Positions 1 to 8,675 are shown, numbered from the stretch's first letter. The stretch is 22,930 bases of DNA from Nitrososphaerota archaeon (GCA_027886925.1 JAPCJN010000012.1:3204-26133), one strand, 5' to 3'. Notes: generated from the letters alone by a model not told the origin. A program made the numbers and translations.

Positions 1-130
1 CATCCAGCTCGCTGATCAGTGACGGCGCACCCTGAGGCCCGGTCCCCACCAGCAAGACCCTGCCGCCGGCCTTCAGCAAGTAGACGGCGTGCTTGGGCGA
101 GGGGCTCACTCGAGAGACGACTTGCAAGGC
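1..130 (-). pseudogene. Medium-chain dehydrogenase-like fragment abutting ahcY
   Basis: In the minus-strand frame with codons starting at 130, 127 and so on, the sequence encodes a stretch containing AVYLLKAGGRVLLVGTGPQG, running off the window edge. A hydrophobic LLKAGGRVLLVG strand followed by a short loop is typical of the NAD-binding domain of medium-chain zinc dehydrogenases. It does not resemble the part of adenosylhomocysteinase expected here. It lies in a different frame from the ahcY sequence that precedes it and has no start of its own. It could be a fragment joined by rearrangement or by an assembly error. The family call rests on about 30 residues and is tentative. Confidence 0.4.
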
Positions 131-794
131 CCCTGGCCCGCTTCGCGACACCCTTCCCCACCCATCCGTAGCCCACCACGACCACTTTCTTTCCGGCTAT
201 CAGCAGGGCCGTCGCCCTCAGGATCCCGTCGAAGGTGCTCTGGCCAGTGCCGAACCTGTTGTCGAAGAGATATTTCGTCTTCGCGTTGTTGATCGCGATG
301 ACCGGATAGCCCAGCTTCCCGTCCTTCTCCAGCGCCTTGAGGCGGATCACGCCTGTCGTCGTCTCTTCGCAACCTCCCTTGACGGATTTCACGTGCCCGA
401 GGTTGGCCGCGACGTTCAGGTCAGCCCCGTCGTCTATCACTATGTCGGGGTTCGAGGCGAGGACCTGCCTTATGCACCAGTCGTATTCCTTGCCATCTTC
501 CCCCCTCCAGGCCCACACCTCTGCCCTCGTCGCGATATAAGCGGCGATGTCGTCTTGCGTCGAAATCGGGTTCGCTGCGGAGAGCTTCACCTCAGCCCCT
601 GCCAGGAGCAGAGAATCGATGAGGACTGAAGTCTCCTTCGTGACGTGCAGGCAGACACCGACCGTTACGCCCTCGAGCGGCTTGCTCTTCGCGCTTTTCG
701 CAGCTATGTGCGTCAGAGCGGCCATATGGCCCTTCGCCCAGAGGAAATTCTTCTTGCCATCGTCCGCCAGCTTATCGTCTGCTATCTTTCCCAT
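123..794 (-). CDS. ahcY: Adenosylhomocysteinase, N-terminal ~224 residues only
   Basis: S-adenosylhomocysteine hydrolase splits SAH into adenosine and homocysteine in the cytosol, relieving inhibition of SAM-dependent methyltransferases. Visible family motifs, in order: ANPISTQDD, IDDGADL, EETTTGVIRLKAL, the catalytic INNAKTKYLFDNRFGTGQS segment, and the NAD-binding loop VVVGYGWVGKGVAKRARGL. Homology stops right after this loop; the family is usually a little over 400 residues. The same frame stays open to position 1 but no longer looks like AHCY. The start is the ATG at 794: the frame is closed by a TAA just upstream and GGAG lies about 13 nt before the ATG. It follows apt and mtnP on the same strand but has its own box A. 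Confidence 0.85.
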
Positions 795-824
795 ATTGAA
801 TTCGAGACTCCGTTCGAAGTTGGA

Positions 825-834
825 TTATTAAATT
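825..834 (-). promoter_or_regulatory. Box A (TATA) of ahcY
   Basis: The minus strand reads AATTTAATAA here, about 35 bp before the ahcY ATG at 794. This would place the transcription start near position 800, giving an almost leaderless mRNA. It lies in the 61-bp gap between apt and ahcY. Confidence 0.5.
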
Positions 835-855
835 CGATGCATCGGTAGCGCCGAA

Positions 856-1413
856 TCAGTCTGAGGCATACTTCACGATTGAGAAGACGTCGTAGCCCTT
901 GAGCGCTTCGCGCCCTTTGAGCGCCGCGATCTCCACGATAAAGCCGAATCCGACCACCTCCCCCTTCAGGACCTCCACCAGCTTCGCCGCAGCGAGGGCC
1001 GTGCCCCCTGTAGCGATGAGGTCGTCCACAATGAGGATCCTTTCGCCTCTCTCGACGGCGTCCCTGTGGATCTCGAGCGTCGCTGTCCCGTATTCGAGGT
1101 CGTAGGTCTCGGAAACCTTCGCCCCCGGGAGCTTACCTATCTTCCTCAGCGGGACGAAACCTACGCCGAGCGTCATCGCGAGCGGGGCGCCGACGATGAA
1201 CCCTCTGGCCTCGATGCCCAAGACCGCGTCTATCTTCTCGTCCTTGTAGCGGTCATGGAGGATTTCGGTGCTCTTCTTCAAGAGTCGGCCGTCCTTCCAC
1301 AGCGTGGTGATGTCACGGAACATGATCCCTTTTTTTGGGAAGTCCGGGATGCCCCGTATCGCGGCCTTGAACTCGGCCTCGGCCGTCGTCGAGGAGGGCG
1401 ACTTTCCTTTCAT
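856..1413 (-). CDS. apt: Adenine phosphoribosyltransferase
   Basis: The enzyme converts adenine plus PRPP to AMP (purine salvage, cytosol). At 185 residues it has the usual family length. Motifs: IPDFPKKGIMFRDITTLW near residues 21-38, EARGFIVGAPLA, and the PRPP-binding signature ILIVDDLIATGGTALAA. The ATG at 1413 overlaps the mtnP stop in an ATGA, so the two are translationally coupled. MtnP releases adenine from methylthioadenosine and this enzyme recaptures it. No key residue appears to be missing. Confidence 0.95.
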   Translation of the reverse strand: MKGKSPSSTTAEAEFKAAIRGIPDFPKKGIMFRDITTLWKDGRLLKKSTEILHDRYKDEKIDAVLGIEARGFIVGAPLAMTLGVGFVPLRKIGKLPGAKVSETYDLEYGTATLEIHRDAVERGERILIVDDLIATGGTALAAAKLVEVLKGEVVGFGFIVEIAALKGREALKGYDVFSIVKYASD

Positions 1414-2219
1414 GCCGAGATCCTGGCGTTCCGGAGGGCGGTGCCGCAGTCACAGGAGCGCTTCGAGGGAGTGAGCTCGATCGCCTTGAGGAGGAGAGAC
1501 CTCAGTTTGCCCAAGTTAGCGTTGAAGACGCGCATCACCTCGTCGTTGTCGACGGGCTTCACCTTCGGGTCGCCCTCGACTCCCGAGTCGTAGTCGGTGA
1601 TGAGAGAGATGTTCACGTAGCACATCTCGAGCTCTCGTGCGAGATAGGCCTCGGGATACTGCGTCATGTTGATGATGTCCCACTTTTGAGACCGGAAGAA
1701 CTTGCTCTCGGCCCTCGTCGAGAAGCGAGGACCTTGGATAACGACGACGGTCCCTTTATTGTGGCACCTTATCCCCGCACCCTTCGCCGCCTCAATCACT
1801 ATCTTCCTGAGCTGAGGGCAATAGGGGTCAGCAGAACTGACGTGCGTCGTCTCGGGGCCGTCGAAGAATGTGTCCTTCCTTCCGTTCGTGAAGTTGACGA
1901 ACTGGTCGCAGATCACAAAGTCGCCTGGCCTGATGTCCGGCTTCAAGCTGCCGACGGCGCATGGGCCGAAGACCCTCTCGACTCCGAGCTGCTTGAGCGC
2001 ATAGAGGTTCGCCCGGTAGGGCACGACGTGGGGAGGGAATTCGTGGTGCTCCCCGTGCCGAGGGATGAAGGCGACCCCCTTCCCCTCGACCTGGGATATC
2101 TTCACGCTGGCGCTCGGAGCCCCGAACGGGGTCTCGAGGCGGGAGGCGTCCTTGGTCTGAAGGAACTTGTAGAAGCCCGATCCTCCGATGACTCCTATGC
2201 TGGCGGTCTTGCTGCTCAC
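1410..2219 (-). CDS. mtnP: S-methyl-5'-thioadenosine phosphorylase
   Basis: The enzyme phosphorolyses methylthioadenosine, the by-product of polyamine synthesis, to adenine and methylthioribose-1-phosphate. At 269 residues it has the normal length. Motifs: IGVIGGSGFY at the N terminus (phosphate loop), FIPRHGEHHEFPPHVVPYRA, the MTAP signature MTQYPEAYLARELEMCY, and TDYDSG with the base-binding aspartates. A related purine nucleoside phosphorylase specificity cannot be excluded. The start codon is GTG at 2219, supported by a box A about 28 bp upstream (leaderless arrangement). It is the first gene of the mtnP-apt operon. Confidence 0.92.
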   Translation of the reverse strand: MSSKTASIGVIGGSGFYKFLQTKDASRLETPFGAPSASVKISQVEGKGVAFIPRHGEHHEFPPHVVPYRANLYALKQLGVERVFGPCAVGSLKPDIRPGDFVICDQFVNFTNGRKDTFFDGPETTHVSSADPYCPQLRKIVIEAAKGAGIRCHNKGTVVVIQGPRFSTRAESKFFRSQKWDIINMTQYPEAYLARELEMCYVNISLITDYDSGVEGDPKVKPVDNDEVMRVFNANLGKLRSLLLKAIELTPSKRSCDCGTALRNARISA

Positions 2220-2242
2220 GTTTCCCGCGGGTCACGCAGGCC

Positions 2243-2250
2243 CTTAAAAT
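2243..2250 (-). promoter_or_regulatory. Box A of mtnP-apt
   Basis: The minus strand reads ATTTTAAG, centred about 28 bp before the mtnP GTG, which fits leaderless transcription. Further upstream (2270-2302) the plus strand is a low-complexity run with repeated TTGG/GTTGG units, with no assigned role. Confidence 0.5.
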
Positions 2251-2313
2251 CTTTGATTGTCTCGTTCTTTTGGTTGTTATGATGGTTGGAATGTTGGTTG
2301 GCGATGAAAGCCC

Positions 2314-2331
2314 GGCCCACCCGATCGGGCC
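2314..2331. other. GC-rich hairpin between the TetR operon and mtnP
   Basis: GGCCC (2314-2318) pairs with GGGCC (2327-2331), and an inner palindrome CCCGATCGGG lies at 2320-2329. It sits about 30 bp downstream of the glycosidase-like stop codon. It may help transcript ending, but there is no clear T-run, so the role is uncertain. The flanking sequence looks like a degenerate tRNA 3' end (see rejected items). Confidence 0.3.
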
Positions 2332-2361
2332 CGGAACTCGAACTCTCGCGTCGTGGACCTC

Positions 2362-3396
2362 TCAATGGGTGGCGTAGTAATCGGCGAGGGCCTTGAACGA
2401 TTCCTTTGGCTCCCATCGCATGTCGGGGTAGGTTGTGCCGTTCCTGTCGGCGAAGCTCCTCACGAGGCTATAGCTTGCGATGTCTGGGTCGAACTTGATG
2501 TCCTTGAGCAACCGCAATACCGCGGGGTCCTTCGTCTCGATAGCGGGCTGAACGAAGGTGAAGACAAACGCGCCGTCGACCCCTGCCTCATCGATGACTC
2601 GGAGCTGGTCTACCAGGTCGCGCGCCTGCACCCCCTGGTCGTAGACGTAGTCGCCCTTGAGCTGCGGCGGCACCTTGCCCCAGTCGATGACGTCCCAACC
2701 CATCCCTCCCCTTTCCTCCGCGCCTCTGTATGTGCAGCAGCCGAACTCTGTTATGACGACGGGCTTGTTGTAGACCTCATACCCCTTGACGATGTCGCCA
2801 AAGGAGTTCTTGGTGAACTTGTCTCTGTAGATGTCGACCCCCACGATATCGAACGGCCCCCAGTCTACTTTCTCGACCTTGGCGACCGACGCGTAGGTCA
2901 CCTTTCCGTGGAAAACTTTCCTTACCGCCTCGTTCGTCTTGGCCAGATAGGCGTCGAGCGCCTTGTTGTGGGCGCCCGTCCGGATCATCTCCCGGAATGA
3001 GTACAGGTTGCCTATTCTCTCCATGAGGTTGTCGCCCTTGAGTATGCCCTGCATGAAGAGCGCCAGCTCGGTGCCGATCGAAAGGACCAGGTCAGCTGAT
3101 TCCTGGCGCAGCCTCTCAGCCGCGGCTGCGGCCCTCAAGGTGTAGGCGTACGTCTCTTGCTGGCTCTTTTCGAACATCTCCGGCGCGAACCACACTTCCA
3201 ACCCCTGACTCATGGCGTCCCTAGCGGCGGTCGCAAGGTTGTCGACGTCGAGCCCCTGGATCTTGACGGCGTTGCAATGCAGGTCGTCCTTGATTATCTC
3301 GAGCTCGCGACTTACGACGTTCGCGTCGTAGACCGGACGCATGTTGTGACCTTGGAGCACACGCCCCACGTCGTAGTTGACTCCTTTCAGCCTCAT
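2362..3396 (-). CDS. TIM-barrel glycoside-hydrolase-like protein
   Basis: 344 residues without signal peptide or membrane segment. The pattern of strands and acidic residues fits a (beta/alpha)8 glycosidase of the GH-A clan. The candidate acid/base glutamate is in VLSIGTELALF (about residue 109) and the candidate nucleophile is in KPVVITEFGCC (about residue 216); VGVDIYRDKF and GAFVFTFVQP look like other barrel strands. The substrate is unknown, and a regulatory or non-catalytic role is possible. The ATG at 3396 overlaps the stop of the TetR gene in an ATGA, so both are one operon and the regulator probably controls it. Confidence 0.6.
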   Translation of the reverse strand: MRLKGVNYDVGRVLQGHNMRPVYDANVVSRELEIIKDDLHCNAVKIQGLDVDNLATAARDAMSQGLEVWFAPEMFEKSQQETYAYTLRAAAAAERLRQESADLVLSIGTELALFMQGILKGDNLMERIGNLYSFREMIRTGAHNKALDAYLAKTNEAVRKVFHGKVTYASVAKVEKVDWGPFDIVGVDIYRDKFTKNSFGDIVKGYEVYNKPVVITEFGCCTYRGAEERGGMGWDVIDWGKVPPQLKGDYVYDQGVQARDLVDQLRVIDEAGVDGAFVFTFVQPAIETKDPAVLRLLKDIKFDPDIASYSLVRSFADRNGTTYPDMRWEPKESFKALADYYATH

Positions 3397-4013
3397 GGTC
3401 GGCTCGCCTTCGCCTCCTCGTCAGGCCTGAGCATCCGGAGGATTATCCTCGCATCCGGAAAGTGTCCTATGGACCCCTTGGGGTCGAGCTCCGTCCTCCT
3501 TAGCATGCCTTCGAGGCACGCCATGATTGCGGCGAGGAGCTGGTCAGGGTCGTCCTTGGCCACCTCGCCAGCGGCCTGGCCCTCGACTATCAAGTCCCGT
3601 ATCTTTCCTTGGATGACCTGGCCGTTCTTCCTGACGACATCTCGGAGCTCGTTCGGCAAGCTCTCGTCGGCCAAGACCCTGTGGAGGAACTGATAGAACT
3701 CGGGCTGTTCTCGTCTAGATTCGATTATCCCCGATAGAAGGATGTGAAGACGTGCGCCCGCAGTACCAGGGATTCCATCTATGCGCGCGGCTGGTCCGCC
3801 GCCTGATTCGGCGATCTGCCTCACCAGGGTGGTCAGGATCGCATCTTTGCTCGGGAAATAACGATAGGCGAGCCCTTGGCTCAGCCCGGCTTCGGCGGCC
3901 ACATCTGCCATCGTTGCGGCCGAGCCCTTACGGGCAAAGACCTTCCTTGCCGCGTTCAGGATCCTCTGGGTCTTTTCATCGCGGTTGCGCTTGCTCATGA
4001 CGGGACGAGGCAT
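3393..4013 (-). CDS. TetR-family transcriptional regulator
   Basis: N-terminal TetR helix-turn-helix: RILNAARKVFARKGSAATMA followed by DVAAEAGLSQGLAYRYFPSK, the classic family signature. The rest is a helical ligand-binding domain with no recognisable ligand. The ATG at 4013 is preferred. A TTG at 4022 is also open but sits only 3 nt after the GGAG motif; an ATG at 3998 is also possible. Its own promoter carries a perfect palindrome, so it is probably autoregulated and represses itself and the downstream glycosidase-like gene until a ligand binds. Confidence 0.88.
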   Translation of the reverse strand: MPRPVMSKRNRDEKTQRILNAARKVFARKGSAATMADVAAEAGLSQGLAYRYFPSKDAILTTLVRQIAESGGGPAARIDGIPGTAGARLHILLSGIIESRREQPEFYQFLHRVLADESLPNELRDVVRKNGQVIQGKIRDLIVEGQAAGEVAKDDPDQLLAAIMACLEGMLRRTELDPKGSIGHFPDARIILRMLRPDEEAKASRP

Positions 4014-4039
4014 GGATTTCAACGGCTCCTAATTAGGTG

Positions 4040-4058
4040 AATGAATGAATCATTCATT
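4040..4058. promoter_or_regulatory. Palindromic operator for the TetR regulator
   Basis: Perfect 9-bp arms AATGAATGA and TCATTCATT around one central base. The palindrome lies immediately downstream of the TetR box A, over the expected transcription start. Length, symmetry and position match TetR-family operators. Confidence 0.7.
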
Positions 4059-4065
4059 TAATAAA
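4057..4065 (-). promoter_or_regulatory. Box A of the tetR-glycosidase operon
   Basis: The minus strand reads TTTATTAAA. The predicted transcription start near 4035 leaves a leader of about 20 nt carrying AGGAG before the ATG at 4013. It overlaps the operator palindrome by two bases. Confidence 0.6.
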
Positions 4066-4162
4066 CCTTCTCGTTGCGTCAATCGGCGTCTCACAAGAAG
4101 GCCTCTTGCCTCAAAGCGGGAAGGGTTGAAATACCTGTTTTGGAGAAAAGTTGACGACCCGA

Positions 4163-4579
4163 ATGACCCGCCAATACGATGAACTCCTCGCAAGGGCCCA
4201 GTCTACCCTGGAGAAGACCGCGCACAAGTCCACCCAGAACAGGTTGGAGATCCCGGAGCCAGAGGTCATCTGGGTAGGCAACAAGACGATACTCCGCAAC
4301 TATGCGGAATATCCGAAGTTGATGCGGAGGGCTCCAGACAGGCTGCTGATGTACTTGGCGAAGGAGCTCGCAACCGCCGCGTCGCTCGACGGCGAGAGGG
4401 CCATCTTCATCGGCAGGAAGGACAAGACCTCCTTCTCGCAGCTCTTCCAGCGATACATGGTCGACAACGTCACGTGTCCGGTCTGCGGCAGCCCCGACAC
4501 GCACATCGTCACGGAGAGTCGCCTTCACTTCAGGGTCTGCGAGGCTTGCGGTGCGAGGTCTAGCGCAAGGGTGAACTGA
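4163..4579 (+). CDS. eif2b: Translation initiation factor aIF2 subunit beta
   Basis: Beta subunit of the archaeal heterotrimeric aIF2, which delivers initiator Met-tRNA to the small ribosomal subunit. The order is typical: a short N-terminal helix (YDELLARAQ), the central alpha/beta domain (PEVIWVGNKTILRNY ... LLMYLAKELATAASLDGERA), and a C-terminal zinc ribbon with CPVCGS and CEACGA. About 138 residues is normal. The ATG at 4163 matches the family start; an in-frame TTG at 4151, five bases after GGAG, is an alternative adding four residues. A weak box A (TTGAAATACC, 4126-4135) fits a short leader. Confidence 0.95.
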   Translation: MTRQYDELLARAQSTLEKTAHKSTQNRLEIPEPEVIWVGNKTILRNYAEYPKLMRRAPDRLLMYLAKELATAASLDGERAIFIGRKDKTSFSQLFQRYMVDNVTCPVCGSPDTHIVTESRLHFRVCEACGARSSARVN

Positions 4580-4588
4580 TCCGGTTTG

Positions 4589-4888
4589 ATGGTTCCATTC
4601 TCAGTGAGAACCATCGCATGGAAGAACACTCACCTCATCAACATCTGCGACACCGACCTCATCGGAAAGACATTGAGTGAAGGCGCGCTCAAGATGCACA
4701 TCTCAAAGGAGTTTTTCGGAGGGCAGCTAGTCGACGAGAGCGAGGCCTTGCAGATGCTGAAGGAGTCGCAGATAATCAGCCTCGCAGGAGAGAGGTGCGT
4801 CAAGATGGCCCTTTCGAACAAGCTGGGCTCTCAGCAGGCCGTGAGGCTGATCGAGGGCGTGCCGTTCCTGATGATCTACAAGTTCTGA
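4589..4888 (+). CDS. DUF424 family protein
   Basis: A 99-residue soluble protein that resembles the archaeal DUF424 family: an N-terminal strand, CDTDLIGKTLSEGALKMHIS, then FFGGQL and a helical segment ending GVPFLMIYKF. The molecular function is not established. It follows aIF2-beta by 9 bp on the same strand, so it is probably co-transcribed with it, suggesting a link to translation or RNA. The ATG at 4589 is chosen over the adjoining TTG at 4586. It is convergent with dnaJ, with only 10 bp between stops. Confidence 0.75.
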   Translation: MVPFSVRTIAWKNTHLINICDTDLIGKTLSEGALKMHISKEFFGGQLVDESEALQMLKESQIISLAGERCVKMALSNKLGSQQAVRLIEGVPFLMIYKF

Positions 4889-4898
4889 CATGGGCAGG

Positions 4899-6008
4899 CT
4901 ACTGGAGCCCGCCCTCACGTAGCACCTGCTTCAAGAGCTCCTTCTGCTTCCCGTTGAGGTTCTTCGGGACGTCGATGTTCACGATGACATATTCGTCGCC
5001 TTTCCCGAAGGAGTTCAGCCTCGGGAGCCCCTTGCCCTTGACCTTGAACGACGTCCCCGGCTGCGTGCCTGAGGGCACCTCGACCATCACGTCGCCGAAT
5101 AGGGTGGGGACCCTCACCTCGGTTCCGAGCATGGCCTCGACGACGTTCACACGCGCGTCGATGAAGACGTCGCTGTCCCTCCTCTTGAAGACCGGGTGCT
5201 CGGGTATGTTGACGACGACATAGAGGTCTCCCGGCGGGGAGCCTGCCTCTCCCGCTGCTCCTTCGCCCCTCAGCCTCAGGGTGTGCCCGTCGTCCACGCC
5301 TGCAGGTACCTGGATTCTGATCTTGCGCTGCACCCTGACCCTCCCGCTCCCTCTGCACTCCTTGCAAGGCTTCTCGACGATGCTTCCGGTCCCCCTGCAC
5401 CTGCTGCACGTCTCGACCCGGATGAAACGCGCGAAGCCGGTGCTCTGCACCCGCTGCACCTGACCTGCACCGTCGCACTGCGTGCATCTCTTCGGCGTGG
5501 TGCCAGGAGCAGCTCCGTTCCCCCCGCACACTCGACAGAGCTCGGTCCTCGGTATTTCGACCTCGCTCGTGGTGTCCTTCACGGCGTCCTCCAGCTTCAT
5601 CTGTAGGTGCATCGTGAGGTCGTCTCCCCGCCTGACCCCGCTTCGCCTGCTCCCTCCTCCCACCCCGAAGAAGGCGCCCAGGATGTCCTCGAAGCCGCCG
5701 CCGTAGCCGAAACCCATGTCGCGGAATACGTCCTGAAAGTTGGCGCCCCTGAATATGTCCTCCTGCCCATACTTTTGGTAGACGCCCTCCTTCCCGTAGG
5801 TGTCGTACTGCCTCCTCTTCTCGTCGTCGGAAAGGACTGCATAAGCCTCAGAAACCTCTTTGAACTTCTCTTCCGCTTCAGGAGACTTGTTCCGGTCAGG
5901 GTGGTATTGGAGCGCCATCTTGCGATAGGCGGCCTTGATGTCGTCCTTGCTCGCAGCCTTCTGGACTCCCAGGACATCGTAGAAGTCACGCGCTGAGGTG
6001 CTGCTCAA
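4899..6008 (-). CDS. dnaJ: Chaperone DnaJ (type I Hsp40)
   Basis: Co-chaperone that brings substrates to DnaK and stimulates its ATPase. At 369 residues all type I parts are present: J domain with the HPD motif (YHPDRNK, about residues 36-42), a Gly/Phe-rich linker ([17 protein letters not shown]), four CxxCxGxG-type zinc repeats ([32 protein letters not shown]), and the C-terminal substrate-binding domains. The start is a TTG at 6008, preceded by AGGAG; no in-frame ATG lies near the family start. It is the last gene of grpE-dnaK-dnaJ, 15 bp after the dnaK stop. Confidence 0.97.
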   Translation of the reverse strand: MSSTSARDFYDVLGVQKAASKDDIKAAYRKMALQYHPDRNKSPEAEEKFKEVSEAYAVLSDDEKRRQYDTYGKEGVYQKYGQEDIFRGANFQDVFRDMGFGYGGGFEDILGAFFGVGGGSRRSGVRRGDDLTMHLQMKLEDAVKDTTSEVEIPRTELCRVCGGNGAAPGTTPKRCTQCDGAGQVQRVQSTGFARFIRVETCSRCRGTGSIVEKPCKECRGSGRVRVQRKIRIQVPAGVDDGHTLRLRGEGAAGEAGSPPGDLYVVVNIPEHPVFKRRDSDVFIDARVNVVEAMLGTEVRVPTLFGDVMVEVPSGTQPGTSFKVKGKGLPRLNSFGKGDEYVIVNIDVPKNLNGKQKELLKQVLREGGLQ

Positions 6009-6023
6009 AACAAGGTTTGGCTC

Positions 6024-7967
6024 CTAGGTTTGCTTTTTATCCTCATCGACTACCTTGTAGTCCGCGTCGGTCATCGGCCCGTCGCCAGCGCCGCCCTGGC
6101 CTGCCGAAGGCCCCGCCTGAGCGCCCGAATCGCCAGCGCTAGCGCCAGGGCCTTGGGCCTGGGAAGCAGCCTGTTGCTGTTGTTGCTGTTGTTGCTGATA
6201 CACCGCGGTGCCGACCTGCTGAAGGACCTTCCTGAGGGCGTCTGACTTGTCTTTCACGTCCGCCAGGTTCTTGGAGTCGACCGCCTTCTTCAGGTCTGCG
6301 GTGGCAGCGGTGATCTTGTCTTCGTCCTGCTTGCTTATCTTGCCGGCCAGGTCAGTCTTCGTCTTCTCGGCCGTGTACATGAGCGAGTCCGCGTCGTTCA
6401 TCGTTTGGGCCTCCTCCATCCTCTTCTTGTCCTGCTCTGCATACTGCTCGGCCTGCTTGACCATCTTCTCCTTGTCGTCCTTCGAGAGCTTCGTTGACGC
6501 GGAGATGGTGATCCGGCTCTCCCTCCCCGTCCCTTTGTCGTGTGCGGTGACGTTCAGAATCCCGTTCGCGTCGATGTCGAACGTCACCTCGATCTGTGGG
6601 ACGCCCCTGGGCGCGGGCGGTATTCCCTCGAGGTTGAACATCCCCAGAGAGATGTTGTCCGCAGCCATGGGACGCTCTCCCTGGACCACGTGAATAGTGA
6701 CTGCCGTCTGCATGTCGGCGGCGGTGGTGAACGTCTGGCTCTTCTTCACTGGGATCGTGGTGTTTCTCTCGATGATCTTCGCAGTGACGTTCCCAAGGGT
6801 CTCGAGCCCTAGCGAGAGCGGCGTGACGTCGAGCAGCAGGATGTCTTTGACCTCTCCGGCCAGAACCGCGCCTTGGATGGAAGCCCCTATCGCAACGGCC
6901 TCCATCGGGTCGACCCCTCTTTCCGCGGGTTTGCCCATGACCTGCTCGACTTTCTGCCTTATCAGCGGCATCCTCGTCATCCCTCCGATCAGGATTACCC
7001 TGTCGATGTCTTTGGTTGTGAGCTTGGCGTCGCTTATCACGCGCGTTATGGGCTCTTCTACCTTCGAGACTATGGGGCCCGCGAGATCCTCCAGCTTCGC
7101 CCTCGTGAGCGTGTAGTGAAGGTTCTTCGTCCCCGTGGAATCGCTCGCGATGAAGGGAAGGTCGATATCGGTGGAGATGAGGTTGGAGAGCTCTATCTTG
7201 GCCCTCTCTGCGGCCTCCTTCAAGCGAGCCGCCGCCGTCTTGTCGTTCTTGAGGTCTATCCCCGTCTTAGCCTTGAAGTCGTTCGCGAGAAGGTTCACTA
7301 TGGCGTAGTCGACGTCGGCTCCCCCGGTCTGGGTGTCGCCGCTCGTGGCGAGGACTTGGAAGACGCCGCCCCCGAACTCCATCACCGTGACGTCGTGCGT
7401 GCCCCCTCCGAAGCTGAAGACTAGGACTTTCATCTCCTTGTCCGTCTTGTCGAGGCCGTACGCTAGGCAAGCGGCCGTGGGCTCGTTGATTATCCTCACT
7501 ACCTCGAGGCCCGCGATCTCGCCCGCGTCCTTGGTGGCCTGCCTCTGGTTGTCGTTGAAGTGCGCGGGGACGGTGATGACCGCCTTCTTGACCGGATAGC
7601 CCAGGAATACCTCGGTGTCCTTCTTGATCTTCTGAAGTATGAAAGAGCTGATCTGCTGCGGCGTGAACTCTTTCCCTGCGATTCTCACCTTGTAGTCAGT
7701 CCCCATCTTCCGTTTTATCTCGAATATCGTGCCGTCGGGGTTGGTCACCACCTGCCTCTTGGCGGGCTCGCCCACCAGTAGTTGACCCTCGGACGTGAAC
7801 GCCACGACAGAAGGGAACATCTTCCCCGCGGCAGTCGGCCCCTCTGCGCTCGGGATGACCACGGGCCGCCCCCCCTCCATCACGGCGGCTGCAGAGTTGG
7901 TCGTCCCCAGATCGATGCCGATGATCTTCTCTCTCGCGGACGGCGTCCCTGTGCTGGTAGAGCTCAT
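6024..7967 (-). CDS. dnaK: Chaperone DnaK (Hsp70) with a substituted phosphate motif
   Basis: ATP-driven Hsp70, 647 residues: nucleotide-binding domain from about 15 to 390, the linker [16 protein letters not shown], a substrate-binding domain and a helical lid. [16 protein letters not shown] and NEPTAA are intact. The phosphate-2 motif, normally DLGGGTFD, reads SFGGGTHD (residues 185-192), so the conserved first Asp is Ser185. The C-terminal tail has nine consecutive Gln encoded by a CAA/CAG run (about 6173-6199), then an Ala/Gly-rich stretch. It overlaps grpE by ATGA and ends with TAG. Despite the substitution, the setting between grpE and dnaJ argues that it is a working chaperone. Confidence 0.97.
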   Translation of the reverse strand: MSSTSTGTPSAREKIIGIDLGTTNSAAAVMEGGRPVVIPSAEGPTAAGKMFPSVVAFTSEGQLLVGEPAKRQVVTNPDGTIFEIKRKMGTDYKVRIAGKEFTPQQISSFILQKIKKDTEVFLGYPVKKAVITVPAHFNDNQRQATKDAGEIAGLEVVRIINEPTAACLAYGLDKTDKEMKVLVFSFGGGTHDVTVMEFGGGVFQVLATSGDTQTGGADVDYAIVNLLANDFKAKTGIDLKNDKTAAARLKEAAERAKIELSNLISTDIDLPFIASDSTGTKNLHYTLTRAKLEDLAGPIVSKVEEPITRVISDAKLTTKDIDRVILIGGMTRMPLIRQKVEQVMGKPAERGVDPMEAVAIGASIQGAVLAGEVKDILLLDVTPLSLGLETLGNVTAKIIERNTTIPVKKSQTFTTAADMQTAVTIHVVQGERPMAADNISLGMFNLEGIPPAPRGVPQIEVTFDIDANGILNVTAHDKGTGRESRITISASTKLSKDDKEKMVKQAEQYAEQDKKRMEEAQTMNDADSLMYTAEKTKTDLAGKISKQDEDKITAATADLKKAVDSKNLADVKDKSDALRKVLQQVGTAVYQQQQQQQQQAASQAQGPGASAGDSGAQAGPSAGQGGAGDGPMTDADYKVVDEDKKQT

Positions 7968-8590
7968 GCCGAATCGATCCCCTGTTTCTGGTGTTCCGCC
8001 GCGACCTGGCTCTCGCGCTTAGCGGCGATCTCGACCTTTACCGAGCTCGGCCTCATGACCCTGCCCTTGAACGTGTAGCCCTTCCTGAGCTCCCCTACCA
8101 CCAAGTCTTCGCCGGTGTGCTTCCCTTGGACCTTGTCTACCGCCTCGTGCATCGAAGGGTTGAACGGCACCCCCATCGCCTCTATCTCTCGGAGCCCCTC
8201 GGCTTCGAGGGCGGATACGAAGCTCTTTTGGACCATCTTGACCCCCTCGAGCAGCCCTTTGTCTTCCGCGTTTGTCGCGGAGGCGGCCGCCAGTTCGAGG
8301 TCGTCCAAGACGGGGATCAGCCGACTGACAAGACCGACCGTCGAGAACTCCTTCAACTCGCGGACCTCCTTGTCGACCCGCTTCCTGTAGTTCTCAAAGT
8401 CTGACTGGAGGTATCGGAGGCTCGTGAGGTACTCTTCGTTCCTCTTTCGTTCCGTCTCAAGTGACTTTTCTAATTTCGCCAGGTCGTCCCTGATGGCCCT
8501 GGTCTCCTGCTCTTCCGCTAGTTGTGAGGCTTTCAATTCGCTATCACCGTCATCATCGCTGCCGTCTTCTTTTCCATTGTCAATTGCCAC
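7964..8590 (-). CDS. grpE: Nucleotide exchange factor GrpE
   Basis: DnaK nucleotide exchange factor. After an acidic N-terminal tail comes a long coiled coil ([20 protein letters not shown] onward), then [24 protein letters not shown], and the C-terminal beta wing with [12 protein letters not shown] and [20 protein letters not shown]. The GTG at 8590 is preferred because GGTGAT lies 5 nt before it. A GTG at 8599 (leaderless) is also possible. The TTG at 8647 lies upstream of the predicted box A and is unlikely. First gene of the heat-shock operon; its stop overlaps the dnaK ATG. Confidence 0.93.
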   Translation of the reverse strand: MAIDNGKEDGSDDDGDSELKASQLAEEQETRAIRDDLAKLEKSLETERKRNEEYLTSLRYLQSDFENYRKRVDKEVRELKEFSTVGLVSRLIPVLDDLELAAASATNAEDKGLLEGVKMVQKSFVSALEAEGLREIEAMGVPFNPSMHEAVDKVQGKHTGEDLVVGELRKGYTFKGRVMRPSSVKVEIAAKRESQVAAEHQKQGIDSA

Positions 8591-8625
8591 TGATATCACC
8601 CGTTCGAAGGGGCGAGACAACAGGA

Positions 8626-8638
8626 GTTTTACTAAAAC
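8626..8638 (-). promoter_or_regulatory. Box A region of the grpE-dnaK-dnaJ operon
   Basis: Minus strand GTTTTAGTAAAAC is the only good box A before grpE, centred about 33-42 bp from the GTG candidates. It is itself a perfect inverted repeat with 6-bp arms around one base, so a regulator could bind directly over it. Confidence 0.55.
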
Positions 8639-8675
8639 CCTTTGCAAAGAGTCGAGATGCCATCAATCGAGACAC

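Noticed and set aside
93..629. Long plus-strand open frame over ahcY
   Set aside because: Mirror frame of a clearly conserved minus-strand gene; high GC keeps antisense frames open.
2326..2355. Minus-strand sequence resembling a tRNA 3' half (GAGAGTTCGAGTTCC followed by GGGCCCGA)
   Set aside because: The T-loop looks right, but the T-stem arms do not pair and no matching 5' acceptor (CGGGCCC) or anticodon arm lies upstream, which is the end of the glycosidase-like gene. At most a degenerate tRNA or attachment-site relic.
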